NCBI GenBank assembly: GCA_947303395.1 | Contig: CAMYYD010000012.1 | Location: forward strand, 1 to 64,000 | DNA: 64,000 nucleotides | From: an uncultured Bacteroidales bacterium | Lineage (GTDB): Bacteria > Bacteroidota > Bacteroidia > Bacteroidales > F082 | Direction of reading: 5' to 3' | Part shown: positions 48,819-58,256 of the stretch, in pieces | Layout: each line of letters begins with the position of its first letter | How positions within the stretch are numbered: the stretch's first letter is position 1 | The notes under the pieces: model-generated | The model's input: the letters and a program-made list of their open reading frames with translations, nothing else | Told to the model about the DNA's origin: nothing | Databases searched by the model: none | Translations under genes and position numbers: made by a program

Positions 48819-50561
48819 TTATATTTTTTCACAAACAATCTCGGCAATATCCTTAACCTGAACCGGCGATTTCTTTGCAAATGTCTTCAAACAAAGCGGA
48901 CATGCAGTAACAATCTCGTCAGGGTTATTGAACATCAGGTCGTTGACTGAATTCTGTGTTATTTCATCGCGTTCCTGCTGAGTCAAGTTGAAGCTTCCCA
49001 GACTTCCGCCACAGCAGATGCTGAGTTCTTTCTCTGACTTCGCCTTACGCAGATTACCAACATTTTCAATCACTTCGCGCGGCTCATCATACACTCCGAA
49101 CGCTCTTCCAAGTTCACAAGGATCGTGATATACGTAGTTCACATCGCCTTTGTTGACTTTGAGCTTACCGTTTTTAATCAACTCATTGATATACTGCGTA
49201 TGATGTTGAATTTCAATGCTTTCGAGCTGATATTCATCCTTGAAAACCTTGTAGCAGATTGGGCATGAAAGCACCAACTTCTTGGCTCCCGACTTCTTAA
49301 TAAGCTCGGTGTTTTTCGCAATCATTGCTTGTGCTTCAGCGACCTTTCCGCTGAGAAGCATCGGGCGACCGCAGCAGATGCCGCCGTCTTTGTCAAGGAA
49401 CTCGTAGTCATCACCTGCCGCATCCATGATTTGTTTCATCGAACGCATGATTTTGGGTGTTAGTTGGGTCATGCAGCCGGCGAAATATACCACCGACGGG
49501 GTTTTACAATTTGACGCATTCGATGCGTCCCCACAACCACAATCATCAAGATATGAATGGTCGCTATTAATATAATAAGGTGTAGCGGCTCGCTGACTCC
49601 ATTTTATGTCGCACGACTCGATGCTCACCGGACAAATCATGACGCATTTGCCGCACATCAGGCAGGTCTCCGCGATACGTTTTGCATCTTCAGAGTCGCC
49701 ATTTCTCATCATTTTCATGAAATAAGCCGATGTGTTGCCGCTGTTTTTGTCGTTGACACTCATCGGGCAAGCATCGATGCACAGACCGCAGCTCGGACAT
49801 GAGTAAAGCTGTGCCAAATTGTATCCCTTACGTGGCTCGCGAGCCTTCAAACCTGCATGTTGCAGCAAGATGAACAAGGCTTCAGTAGGAATATGCATAT
49901 ATCTTGTGAACGGCAGCATGCACATAAATATCATCAAATCAATGGAATAGAGCCACCAAAATGCCATGATATTGCTCTTTTCGGCGATGAGTCGGAACGG
50001 GAAAATGGTCCACAAAGCGAAACGAACCAAGTTGTCGGCGAAACCGAACTTCGTCACTCGCTTCACTCCCACTATCTTCGAGTAAATTTTCTTCACCACA
50101 GCAATCAAAATTCCGCTGATAATCACTAAGAGGAAGAAATCCATCAGGAAGGCAAAGACTGGTGTCTCCGTAGCGAAATGCTTATAGAAAATCGGGTAAT
50201 AGAAGTTTGTGAATGTGCGCGCAAAGCCTTCAACCTCAACACCTTGCAATGGTTTCAAGGTAAAAAGCATCACGTGGCCGATTACGATAATCATGAACCA
50301 GCCGAACGCTATGGCGGAGTGCATGTATCCCAAAATCGGGTTACGTTTCCAGATTTTCACATGGAAGAGACAGTCGCCAAAAAGGTCGCGGATGTTAGCC
50401 CAAGCTGTCTTTGGTGTCACCAGCGAGCGCCATAACTTCTTTCGGTCATCTTTAGGCAGCTGCGCTATGATTCGAACAAGCCCCACGAGACAGTACGTCA
50501 GCACGAAAGCCATGCCGAGCACGAACGGGAGCACAAACGGATGGAAAATATACTGGTTCAT
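48819..50561 (-). CDS. HdrDE-like membrane iron-sulfur oxidoreductase
   Basis: A 580-aa fusion. The N-terminal ~250 residues have several membrane helices (cytochrome b/NarI-like, as in HdrE or QmoC); then two 4Fe-4S clusters, CPSCGLCIDACP and CLMCGKCVMICP; then two CCG domains as in HdrD/GlpC: GGICCGRPMLLSG, CPICYKVF, HDPCELGRAFG, SICCGGSLGSF and CPLCLKTF. It should carry electrons between the quinone pool and the soluble Hdr-like partners. Odd: residues ~343-350 (CGDASNASNC) are encoded by a decayed palindromic repeat, an in-frame insertion. Last of five overlapping genes. Confidence 0.8.
   Translation of the reverse strand: MNQYIFHPFVLPFVLGMAFVLTYCLVGLVRIIAQLPKDDRKKLWRSLVTPKTAWANIRDLFGDCLFHVKIWKRNPILGYMHSAIAFGWFMIIVIGHVMLFTLKPLQGVEVEGFARTFTNFYYPIFYKHFATETPVFAFLMDFFLLVIISGILIAVVKKIYSKIVGVKRVTKFGFADNLVRFALWTIFPFRLIAEKSNIMAFWWLYSIDLMIFMCMLPFTRYMHIPTEALFILLQHAGLKAREPRKGYNLAQLYSCPSCGLCIDACPMSVNDKNSGNTSAYFMKMMRNGDSEDAKRIAETCLMCGKCVMICPVSIESCDIKWSQRAATPYYINSDHSYLDDCGCGDASNASNCKTPSVVYFAGCMTQLTPKIMRSMKQIMDAAGDDYEFLDKDGGICCGRPMLLSGKVAEAQAMIAKNTELIKKSGAKKLVLSCPICYKVFKDEYQLESIEIQHHTQYINELIKNGKLKVNKGDVNYVYHDPCELGRAFGVYDEPREVIENVGNLRKAKSEKELSICCGGSLGSFNLTQQERDEITQNSVNDLMFNNPDEIVTACPLCLKTFAKKSPVQVKDIAEIVCEKI
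49513..49529. repeat. Palindromic repeat relic inside the HdrDE-like gene
   Basis: GACGCAT-tcg-ATGCGTC, followed on the right by CCCCAC, resembles the GTAGGGACG palindromes elsewhere with a decayed left end. It keeps the frame open and encodes small residues before the first CCG domain. Confidence 0.6.
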
Positions 50562-50869
50562 CGTGTAATGTCTAACAAAATCTTACGAATATTGATGCCG
50601 CGCGGACAAACTAAAGTGCATTTGCCACAAAACATGCAATGTTGAATCAATTTCTTTGCCTCAGCTTCCTTACCTCTTTGAAGCATCAGAAGTATGCGGC
50701 GGAAACTCATCTCGGTGAAGTTGCCCGCAGTGCAAGTCGCTGTGCATGAACCACATGCGATGCAAGTGTTGACGTCAGGATTGGTCTCCTTCAGATGATT
50801 GAACGTCGTCAGGTCGACACTGTCTATCTTGACGTGCGAGCTTGGTGACAAACAGAATCCGAAATCCAT
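50558..50869 (-). CDS. HdrC-like 4Fe-4S protein
   Basis: A 103-aa ferredoxin-like protein with two complete clusters: CIACGSCTATC and CMFCGKCTLVCPRG. It is the size of a single HdrC subunit and overlaps the next gene by 4 bp; 2 bp separate it from the HdrA-like gene. It probably links the flavoprotein to the membrane subunit. Confidence 0.8.
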   Translation of the reverse strand: MDFGFCLSPSSHVKIDSVDLTTFNHLKETNPDVNTCIACGSCTATCTAGNFTEMSFRRILLMLQRGKEAEAKKLIQHCMFCGKCTLVCPRGINIRKILLDITR

Positions 50870-50871
50870 AA

Positions 50872-51897
50872 CTACTTGTTGTTTATGTAGTTAAACACTT
50901 CAACTGCCACCGAGCGTGCCTCGCCAATAGTGTCAGGCAACGACTTCGGAGCGGTGCAGGTTCCAGCAACAAAAACGCCGTCCTGTTTGCTGTCGTTCAT
51001 GCCTAAATACATATCCTTATTCTGCATGAAACCGTCGCTATTATTGGCGATTCCGAGCTTTTGCTGGATTGCTTCGATGCTCTTGTTCTTCTCCATGCTG
51101 CACATCAAAACGAGTAAGTCAAGAGTCATCCTCAACGGTTTTCCGAACAAGGTGTCCTCAGCCTTGATGACGAGACGTCCGTCCATGTCTTCCGACACCT
51201 CGCACACACGACCGCGGATGCATTTCACGTCGTAGTCTTTCTGCGTTTTGAGATATAAATCTTCATAACCCGGACCGAACATTCGCAAATCCATGTAGAA
51301 CGTGTAAACCTCAGCATCTGGGAACACTTCCTTCATCTCGCAAGCCTGCTTCAAAGCTGTTGTGCAGCACACTTTCGAGCAATATGTGTTGCCGACTTTA
51401 ACGTCGCGGGCGCCGACACAGTGAACGAAACCTATCTTTTTCGGATTGTTGATGCGCTCGTCTTTGCCCGTACGGAAAAACTTCTCGAGTTCAAGGCTGG
51501 TAATCACATTATTATAAATGCCATAGCCATATTCCTGCTTTCTCTCAGCTTTGAAAAGATCAAAACCTGTAGCAAGAACCACTGCTTTAGCGTCGATAAT
51601 CTCGCCATTATTCAAATTGGCTTTAAAACCATTGTTATCACGCTGAATATCAGTCACTTGTGTATTCAAACGCACATCCACGCCTTTAACGTTATCGAGC
51701 ATCTGATCCACCACATCTTTGGCAGGATGAAACGCTGGGAACAGTCTGTCCCACTGCGCGATATGACCGCCGAGTTTTTCACTCTTTTCAACAATTATCG
51801 GATTCAGCCCAAGCTTCTGCAGCTGTGTGGCGGCTTCCATTCCGGCGGCTCCTCCGCCTATTATCAATATATTTTCTTTCATAACGTTGATTTTCAA
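50872..51897 (-). CDS. HdrA-like FAD oxidoreductase
   Basis: A 341-aa flavoprotein resembling HdrA/QmoA. The N-terminal Rossmann motif is ILIIGGGAAGMEAATQLQKL; further down KAVVLATGFDLF, FVHCVGARD with GNTYCSKVCCTTALKQACEM (Cys-rich insert typical of HdrA), and a C-terminal GVFVAGTCTAPKSLPDTIGE. It lacks the ferredoxin and extra domains of large HdrA proteins, so bifurcation ability is uncertain. It overlaps the HdrB-like gene by 4 bp. Confidence 0.82.
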   Translation of the reverse strand: MKINVMKENILIIGGGAAGMEAATQLQKLGLNPIIVEKSEKLGGHIAQWDRLFPAFHPAKDVVDQMLDNVKGVDVRLNTQVTDIQRDNNGFKANLNNGEIIDAKAVVLATGFDLFKAERKQEYGYGIYNNVITSLELEKFFRTGKDERINNPKKIGFVHCVGARDVKVGNTYCSKVCCTTALKQACEMKEVFPDAEVYTFYMDLRMFGPGYEDLYLKTQKDYDVKCIRGRVCEVSEDMDGRLVIKAEDTLFGKPLRMTLDLLVLMCSMEKNKSIEAIQQKLGIANNSDGFMQNKDMYLGMNDSKQDGVFVAGTCTAPKSLPDTIGEARSVAVEVFNYINNK

Positions 51898-52964
51898 ACT
51901 GATTTAATACACGACGGGCACATCGGCTGTCCCAAATCCTTGCCATTCACGCCCTGATATTTTTTCTTCGGATCGTAAGGAATTCCCATCTTTTCAAGTA
52001 ATGGCTCTATGGCCACCTGATGCATCTGAAGTCCGAGATCCCAAGGGTCGTAACCCATCACCAGACCTGCCACTTCCTCATAAGTCAAAGCTGGAATGCC
52101 ATAGCCGTTTTTGCCGTAGGTCTTTCCAGTCTGCTCTGCGATGACATATTGCCATCTGTCAAGGAAATAAGGGCATCCCGGACAGTTGGTGATTATCAAA
52201 TCAGGCTCGTAAGGCTCCATCGACTCGAATTTTTTATAGGTATTCGACTCGGAATAGCCACGGTTTGCCTGCACGAAATACTGACGGAATCCGAAGCCGC
52301 AACAATGACGGCGTTCAGGATAGTCGACGACCTCACCACCCCAAGCCTCAATCATTCCGACAAGGACATGAGGATACTCAGCACCGCCAAAACCTTTCGA
52401 CGGAAACATCTTCGAATAGTGACATCCGATATGCTCGACACACTTCAAAGGCTTGCCAGTCTTGACGTTTACGAGCGGGAACTTCATCTGTTTGGCAATA
52501 TCAAACCTAAATTTATAAATAAGGTCGCTGGCGTGAGCAAGATATTTCGGCTTTGCGAACTCTTTCTTGCAAGAATCCCACAAATATTGACGAATTTTTG
52601 CCTCCAGTTCAGGATATTCGTGCCAAGTCTCAAGCGTCTCGGTATAGCATCCGAACGAAGTGATGCAGGAGCAGACGTAATTTTCATATCCGCTCTCGTG
52701 CATCAGCGCAAACTGACGCGCGATAATCGTCATCGCAGTCTCCTGAGGGATTGTGTCGCTGTGATAGGCAATGCCGCCACAGGTTGTATGATATGGATTT
52801 TCGTAAATATCCTTTCCAAGTTTATTTCTCGTGATATCCAAGAAAGTCACCTCCGAACCTGGCCAAAATGCCTGACGGATGCAGCTTCTCACATAAAAAT
52901 AATGGTCATCGGGAATGTCTTTCTGATAATCTGCCCAAATTTTCTGTTTTCCTTCAATAATCAT
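51894..52964 (-). CDS. HdrB-like CCG-domain protein
   Basis: A 356-aa protein with CCG-type cysteine motifs: TTCGGIAYH, CSCITSFGCY, VEHIGCHYSKMF, RRHCCGFGF and NCPGCPYFLDRW. In HdrB such motifs bind unusual 4Fe-4S clusters that reduce disulfides. Here the true substrate is unknown; methanogenic heterodisulfide is not expected. It follows the HdrC-like gene by 3 bp. Confidence 0.8.
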   Translation of the reverse strand: MIIEGKQKIWADYQKDIPDDHYFYVRSCIRQAFWPGSEVTFLDITRNKLGKDIYENPYHTTCGGIAYHSDTIPQETAMTIIARQFALMHESGYENYVCSCITSFGCYTETLETWHEYPELEAKIRQYLWDSCKKEFAKPKYLAHASDLIYKFRFDIAKQMKFPLVNVKTGKPLKCVEHIGCHYSKMFPSKGFGGAEYPHVLVGMIEAWGGEVVDYPERRHCCGFGFRQYFVQANRGYSESNTYKKFESMEPYEPDLIITNCPGCPYFLDRWQYVIAEQTGKTYGKNGYGIPALTYEEVAGLVMGYDPWDLGLQMHQVAIEPLLEKMGIPYDPKKKYQGVNGKDLGQPMCPSCIKSV

Positions 52965-52967
52965 TGC

Positions 52968-53681
52968 CTAGTTGTTTAAATGTTTTTCCCAATCGTTTTC
53001 AGTATAAACTTTCATGAAATATTCCTCGTCGGTGAGGTTTTCCTTAACAGCCTCCTCATGAGCATCGCTCAAAACTTGATCCATCAATTCGGTAGCACCG
53101 GTCACATCGAAGATATTTTTCAACTGATCGAGACTCTCCTTCGGAATCTTGCGGAGTCCACCTGGACCATCGCCATCGAGATTCGAACCCATACGTGCAT
53201 GCAAATCATCCAAATTATCGTTGATCCACTTGCCAACCGGACCGAATTCCTTATGCGTCTCATAGTCGAAAGTGCGCGGATAAACGCAATATCCGTAATT
53301 TAAAATATTGGAACACAAGTCTTTAACCACAACATATTGCTGGCGACCTTTCTCTGATTGCATGTAAAGTCCGCTTCTCATCGCAAGCTTGCGCAACGAC
53401 ATGATAACCAAACCTGGAGCATTGGCACGCGGACAACGGGTCACGCACGACATACATTCGCCGCAATACCAGATAGTGTCGCTTTTTAGAAGTTCTTCCA
53501 ATTCTTCCTCATTTTTGCGCGCCACAATGTTCACAATGTTCTTCGGATTGTATTTGTAGAACTCCGCAGCCGGACAAACCGCCGTACACACGCCGCAGTT
53601 CATACATGCCTTCATTCCCTCTTTTATCCTGTAATCCTTATATAATTCCTCTACAAGATGTCCCTCAAATCTATATTTCAT
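52968..53681 (-). CDS. HdrC-like iron-sulfur protein
   Basis: A 237-aa protein with two 4Fe-4S motifs, CMNCGVCTAVCPAAEF (~26-41) and CGECMSCVTRCPRANAPG (~73-90), and a helical C-terminal half without known motifs. It opens the five-gene operon. Confidence 0.8.
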   Translation of the reverse strand: MKYRFEGHLVEELYKDYRIKEGMKACMNCGVCTAVCPAAEFYKYNPKNIVNIVARKNEEELEELLKSDTIWYCGECMSCVTRCPRANAPGLVIMSLRKLAMRSGLYMQSEKGRQQYVVVKDLCSNILNYGYCVYPRTFDYETHKEFGPVGKWINDNLDDLHARMGSNLDGDGPGGLRKIPKESLDQLKNIFDVTGATELMDQVLSDAHEEAVKENLTDEEYFMKVYTENDWEKHLNN

Positions 53682-53724
53682 AAAAGTAAATTAGTATATA
53701 GTAAACAATTTTACTAACAAGGTG

Positions 53725-53732
53725 CAAAAATA
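53725..53732 (-). promoter_or_regulatory. -7 box of the Hdr-like operon
   Basis: CAAAAATA on the plus strand reads TATTTTTG on the minus strand, 43 bp before the ATG at 53681. Confidence 0.5.
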
Positions 53733-53805
53733 GCAAAATTTTGTTTTAAAAAGAGAAATGGTAAAATTTTTTACTAAATTTTTAAAGTCGTATTTTAGAA
53801 TAATT

Positions 53806-53813
53806 TATATTTG
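53806..53813 (+). promoter_or_regulatory. -7 box before glmS
   Basis: TATATTTG, 39 bp before the ATG at 53853. It covers the TTG at 53811, excluding that start. Confidence 0.55.
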
Positions 53814-53852
53814 CAAGTTGAAAAATATTTTTTAATTCAAATTTATACAAAA

Positions 53853-55697
53853 ATGTGCGGAATTGTTGCATACATTGGCAAACAGGAAGCCTATCCGATT
53901 CTTATCAACGGATTGAAACGCCTCGAATACCGTGGTTATGACAGCGCCGGAGTGGCTCTGCTTAACGATAAAAACGAACTCAATGTTTATAAGACAAAAG
54001 GCAAAGTGTCTGATTTAGAGAGCTTTGCAAAAGATAAAGATATCAGCGGTCATATCGGCATCGCCCACACCCGCTGGGCTACTCATGGCGAACCAAACGA
54101 TATCAACGCACACCCGCACTTGTCGCGTTCAGGTAATATCGCTTTGATTCACAATGGAATTATCGAGAATTATCTGACTATTAAAAAAGAATTAGAAAAT
54201 CGTGGCTATGTCTTCAAGTCAAGCACCGACACTGAAGTCTTGGTGAATCTCATTGAAGATGTGCAAATCACACAGAAAGTCGACCTTTTTGAGGCAACCC
54301 GTATAGCTCTCAATCACGTGAACGGTGCCTATGCCATCGCTTTGATCGAAAAAGGTCACCCCGACACATTGATTGCAGCGCGTAAAGGCAGTCCAATGGT
54401 CATCGGCCTCGGTGACGGCGAGTTCTTCATCGCTTCCGACGCAACTCCTATCGTCGGCATGACATCACAGGTGGTTTACATTGAAAATGAAGAGGTTGTG
54501 AAGGTGAAACTTGGCGAAGACCTGAAACTCAAGACCATAGATGACGTGGAGATGACTCCTTATATTCAAGAGCTTCAGCTGAACCTCGAGTCGATTGAGA
54601 AAGGCGGCTTCGACCATTTCATGCTGAAAGAAATCTACGAGCAGCCGACAACCGTTCGCGACACCATGCGCGGCCGTCTGCACGCTGACCTCGGTACCGT
54701 CACACTCGGCGGCATCTTTGATTATGAACAAAAGATTCTCAACGCGCGAAATATCATTATCGTGGCTTGCGGAACTTCGTGGCACGCAGCTCTCGTGGGC
54801 AGCTATCTCATTGAAGTTTACGCAGGAATCCGCGTTAAAGTGGAATACGCATCAGAGTTCCGTTATCGTGAGCCTGTCATCTACCCTGACGATGTTGTCA
54901 TCGCCATCTCACAGTCTGGCGAAACAGCTGATACCCTTGCTGCCATTGACATCGCGAAGAAAAAAGGTGCAACTGTCCTTGGCATCTGCAACGTCATCGG
55001 CTCGTCGATCTCACGTGCCACCGACGCAGGAATCTACACCCACGCAGGTCCGGAAATCGGTGTCGCTTCAACAAAAGCATTCACAGCTCAAGTCGCAGTT
55101 CTTACGATGATGGCAATTCGTCTGGCCGAACTCAACGGACATCTGCCGAAATCGAAGATCATGGAGCTTATCCACGAGCTCGACCTCATTCCTGAAAAGA
55201 TTCAGACGACTTTGGAACGCAGCGCTATCGTGAAAGACATCGCCGCTGAGATGAAAGACTGCCACAACGCCATTTATCTCGGCCGATTGCAGAACTTCCC
55301 TGTCGCCCTAGAAGGCGCTCTCAAGCTGAAAGAAATTTCTTACATCCACGCCGAAGGTTATCCTGCCGCTGAGATGAAACACGGTCCTATCGCATTGATA
55401 GACAAAGACATGCCTGTCATCTTCATCGCGACAAACAAATCAACTTACGAGAAAGTGGTTTCTAACGTTCAGGAAGTCAAAGCACGTCACGGAAAGATCA
55501 TCAGCGTGGTGACCGAAGGCGATGTTTTGGTGAAAGAGATGTCGGATTACGTCATCGAAATCCCTGATACTGAATGCACTTACGCTCCGTTGCTGGCCAC
55601 AATCCCGCTGCAACTCCTCGCCTATTACATCGCTGTGCTGCGCGGTTGCAACGTCGACCAGCCTCGTAACTTGGCAAAATCTGTAACAGTAGAATAA
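53853..55697 (+). CDS. glmS: Glutamine--fructose-6-phosphate aminotransferase
   Basis: A 614-aa enzyme making glucosamine 6-phosphate, the first step to UDP-GlcNAc for peptidoglycan and LPS. The start is set at MCGIVAYIG because Cys2 must become the N-terminal nucleophile of the glutaminase domain; further motifs are LEYRGYDSAGVAL, HTRWATHGEPND and NGIIENY. Two SIS isomerase domains follow (ACGTSWHAALVGSYLIE, ISQSGETADTLAAI; YLGRLQNFPVALEGALKLKE), ending NVDQPRNLAKSVTVE. No riboswitch-ribozyme is visible upstream. The next gene starts 3 bp later. Confidence 0.97.
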   Translation: MCGIVAYIGKQEAYPILINGLKRLEYRGYDSAGVALLNDKNELNVYKTKGKVSDLESFAKDKDISGHIGIAHTRWATHGEPNDINAHPHLSRSGNIALIHNGIIENYLTIKKELENRGYVFKSSTDTEVLVNLIEDVQITQKVDLFEATRIALNHVNGAYAIALIEKGHPDTLIAARKGSPMVIGLGDGEFFIASDATPIVGMTSQVVYIENEEVVKVKLGEDLKLKTIDDVEMTPYIQELQLNLESIEKGGFDHFMLKEIYEQPTTVRDTMRGRLHADLGTVTLGGIFDYEQKILNARNIIIVACGTSWHAALVGSYLIEVYAGIRVKVEYASEFRYREPVIYPDDVVIAISQSGETADTLAAIDIAKKKGATVLGICNVIGSSISRATDAGIYTHAGPEIGVASTKAFTAQVAVLTMMAIRLAELNGHLPKSKIMELIHELDLIPEKIQTTLERSAIVKDIAAEMKDCHNAIYLGRLQNFPVALEGALKLKEISYIHAEGYPAAEMKHGPIALIDKDMPVIFIATNKSTYEKVVSNVQEVKARHGKIISVVTEGDVLVKEMSDYVIEIPDTECTYAPLLATIPLQLLAYYIAVLRGCNVDQPRNLAKSVTVE

Positions 55698-55700
55698 TGA

Positions 55701-58256
55701 ATGAAAAAGTTTCTCCTATTTATATTAATGCTTTCCTCAACGGTGGCATTTGCCCAACAAACAGTCGTCAAAGGCAAGGTCGTTGATATCGAAACAGGAG
55801 AAACTTTACCCTATGCAAACATATCGTATGTCGTTGACGGTCAGACATTTGGCACTGCTAGCGATATAAATGGTGTTTATCGTCTCGAATCCGACAAGAT
55901 TTTCGATTACGTGACCTTTGAATACGCCGGTTACAAGCCTTACAAGGTGAAAATCAAGCGTTTCACAACGCAGACTGTCAACGCGAAAATGGCATCGGTG
56001 TCGATAACATTGCCAAAAGCTGAAATCAAGGCAAAACGCAAAATCAAGGAACGCTACAAACGCAAGGGAAATCCAGCGGTTGAGCTCATCAGAAAAGTTC
56101 AGAAAAATGCCGAACAAAACAGCCTCACCGGCTTCGATTACTATCAATATGACGAGTATTCAAAGCTGGAACTGGGCCCGTCGAATCTCAGCGACAGCTT
56201 GGCCAGCAAGGGATTTATGAAAAGTGTGAACTTCGTATGCGAAAACATGCGTCCCTCCGAACTGACAGGCAGAAACTACCTCTCAATGTACTTCGTGGAG
56301 ACGCTTTCAAAGACATATTATCGCAAAGAGCCTCACTTCATCTCCACCGAAGTCACTGATACTAAAGATGTTCTGCTGAGCAAATTCCTCGATTTCACCT
56401 CGATGGAAGCGGTCATCGACAACTGGATTGGCTTCGTCGATGTATACCAGCGCAACGTCAACCTGTTCAACAACGAATACACCTCCCCTATGTCGCCAAT
56501 TGCGGTGACTTTCTATCATTTTTACATCGTCGACACCGTCAATTATCAGAATGAAAACTGCATCGTTTTGTCGTTCACTCCTGCCAACCAGATGGACATG
56601 GGTCTATGTGGAAGTCTTTGGATTACAAACGATTCCTCGTATATGGTGAAAAAGGTGCAGCTACAGATTCCTAAGCATTCGGGCACCAATTTCGTCGAGG
56701 CGATGATGTTCGAACAGGAATATCAGAAGGTAGGTTCAGTGATGATGCCAACGCATTATAACCTTGTTGCCGACATCTTTTATCTCGGTGTCGCTCTGCA
56801 TGGCCGACGTTCAGGCGTATTCTCGAATATCGAGATAAATAAGCCGATGCCGAAAGAATTCTACACGAACAAACCGGAAAAAACGCGCTCAAAAACGTTC
56901 TACGACCATCGTGACGACGAAGAATATTGGAAAACACGGCGTACCGACAGCCTCTCAAGTCATGAAAAACGCATCGCTGAAGACAACGAACAGCTCAAAA
57001 AAGTATGGACATACCGTCTCTTGGCAGGCACCGCTTTCGCTATTGGATACAACTACATCGACTGTGGTCCTATTGATATCGGTCCTGTGTTCAATATGCT
57101 GAGTCACAATGAATTAGAAGGCTGGCGACCACGTTTTGGAGCGAAGACAAACACTCATTTTCACAAACATATTTTTCTCGAAGGATATGTTGCTTATGGC
57201 ACCAAAGACGAGAAGCTGAAATACCGCGGACAGATAATGTACTCGTTCAACGACAAGGTCAATAATCAGTGGGAATTCCCAATGAACCTGATGACGCTGT
57301 CTTATCTGCACGATGTCGACATCCCCGGTAAAAGCATGTTTGGACGTAATCTTAAAGATGATCACGACCGTCTCGGAAGGTCATTTTCACGTCTTGGCAA
57401 CAGGAAAATGGTCTTTATCGACAAGGTGCGTCTGAATTATGATTATGAGACAAAAAATCAGACTGGTTTTAAGTTATTCGTTGAATATCAAGAACAACGC
57501 CCAATTGGCGATTTGATTTACGAGACTAACGGAGGCAAAATCTATAATCCATTCACTACCAATGCCATAGGATTTGAAATCCGTTTCGCACATAATGAAA
57601 AAGTTTATCAGTTACATCAATATCGCAAACCTCTCGCAAGTTCTGTTTCCCCTGTATTTACAATCGGATACAGCTACGGCGGAAAGGTCTTGGGTTCCGA
57701 TTACGAATATCACAAAATTCAAGCAATGGTCAGCAAACGCTGGTTTTTCAGCGTGTTAGGCGTTGCCGACATCAGCATCACCGGCGGCTCAGTACTTGGA
57801 TCAGCGCCCTACCCACTCCTCTTCGTTCACCGCGCCAATCAAGGCATTTACTACGATGATTTTGGCTTCAACCTCATGAATTATTATGAATTTGTGAGTC
57901 AATATTATGTACAAGGAATGTTCGATTATAACTTTAACGGGTTCATTCTCAACAGGATACCACTCATCGGAAAGCTAAAACTCCGTGAAGTTCTGTCAGT
58001 CAAAGCGGTTTGGGGCGGCATCTCCAACGATTGCGACCCGGCAAGTGGAAATCCTGCCCTTTTCAAGTTCCCGACAACTCCCGACGGACAGATCCATACC
58101 TACACTCTCGAAAAAGAGCCTTACGTAGAAGGCGGCATCGGAATCGCTAACATATTCAGTATCTTACGAATAGACTATGTACGACGCTTCAACTACCTCG
58201 ACCATCCGGAGGTAGACAAATGGGGAATCTTTTTCTCGTTAAAAGTAAAATTCTAA
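55701..58256 (+). CDS. DUF5686/carboxypeptidase-regulatory outer-membrane protein
   Basis: An 851-aa predicted outer-membrane protein. Signal peptide to AFAQ; residues ~20-105 are a CarboxypepD_reg-like domain (VVKGKVVDIETGETLPYANI, ASDINGVYRL, FEYAGYKPYKVKIK); the remainder is DUF5686, ending in a beta-barrel with a final aromatic residue (IFFSLKVKF). Not a TonB receptor: no TonB box or plug motif is seen. A paralogue is encoded at 58949-61360. Function unknown. Confidence 0.85.
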   Translation: MKKFLLFILMLSSTVAFAQQTVVKGKVVDIETGETLPYANISYVVDGQTFGTASDINGVYRLESDKIFDYVTFEYAGYKPYKVKIKRFTTQTVNAKMASVSITLPKAEIKAKRKIKERYKRKGNPAVELIRKVQKNAEQNSLTGFDYYQYDEYSKLELGPSNLSDSLASKGFMKSVNFVCENMRPSELTGRNYLSMYFVETLSKTYYRKEPHFISTEVTDTKDVLLSKFLDFTSMEAVIDNWIGFVDVYQRNVNLFNNEYTSPMSPIAVTFYHFYIVDTVNYQNENCIVLSFTPANQMDMGLCGSLWITNDSSYMVKKVQLQIPKHSGTNFVEAMMFEQEYQKVGSVMMPTHYNLVADIFYLGVALHGRRSGVFSNIEINKPMPKEFYTNKPEKTRSKTFYDHRDDEEYWKTRRTDSLSSHEKRIAEDNEQLKKVWTYRLLAGTAFAIGYNYIDCGPIDIGPVFNMLSHNELEGWRPRFGAKTNTHFHKHIFLEGYVAYGTKDEKLKYRGQIMYSFNDKVNNQWEFPMNLMTLSYLHDVDIPGKSMFGRNLKDDHDRLGRSFSRLGNRKMVFIDKVRLNYDYETKNQTGFKLFVEYQEQRPIGDLIYETNGGKIYNPFTTNAIGFEIRFAHNEKVYQLHQYRKPLASSVSPVFTIGYSYGGKVLGSDYEYHKIQAMVSKRWFFSVLGVADISITGGSVLGSAPYPLLFVHRANQGIYYDDFGFNLMNYYEFVSQYYVQGMFDYNFNGFILNRIPLIGKLKLREVLSVKAVWGGISNDCDPASGNPALFKFPTTPDGQIHTYTLEKEPYVEGGIGIANIFSILRIDYVRRFNYLDHPEVDKWGIFFSLKVKF

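Noticed and set aside
48819-53681. True methanogen heterodisulfide reductase or dissimilatory sulfate reduction locus
   Set aside because: No mcr, dsr or apr genes are present and the organism looks like a Bacteroidota; only the subunit architecture is shared.
53811-53852. Longer N-terminus for GlmS
   Set aside because: GlmS needs Cys directly after the initiator Met; the extension contains the -7 box.
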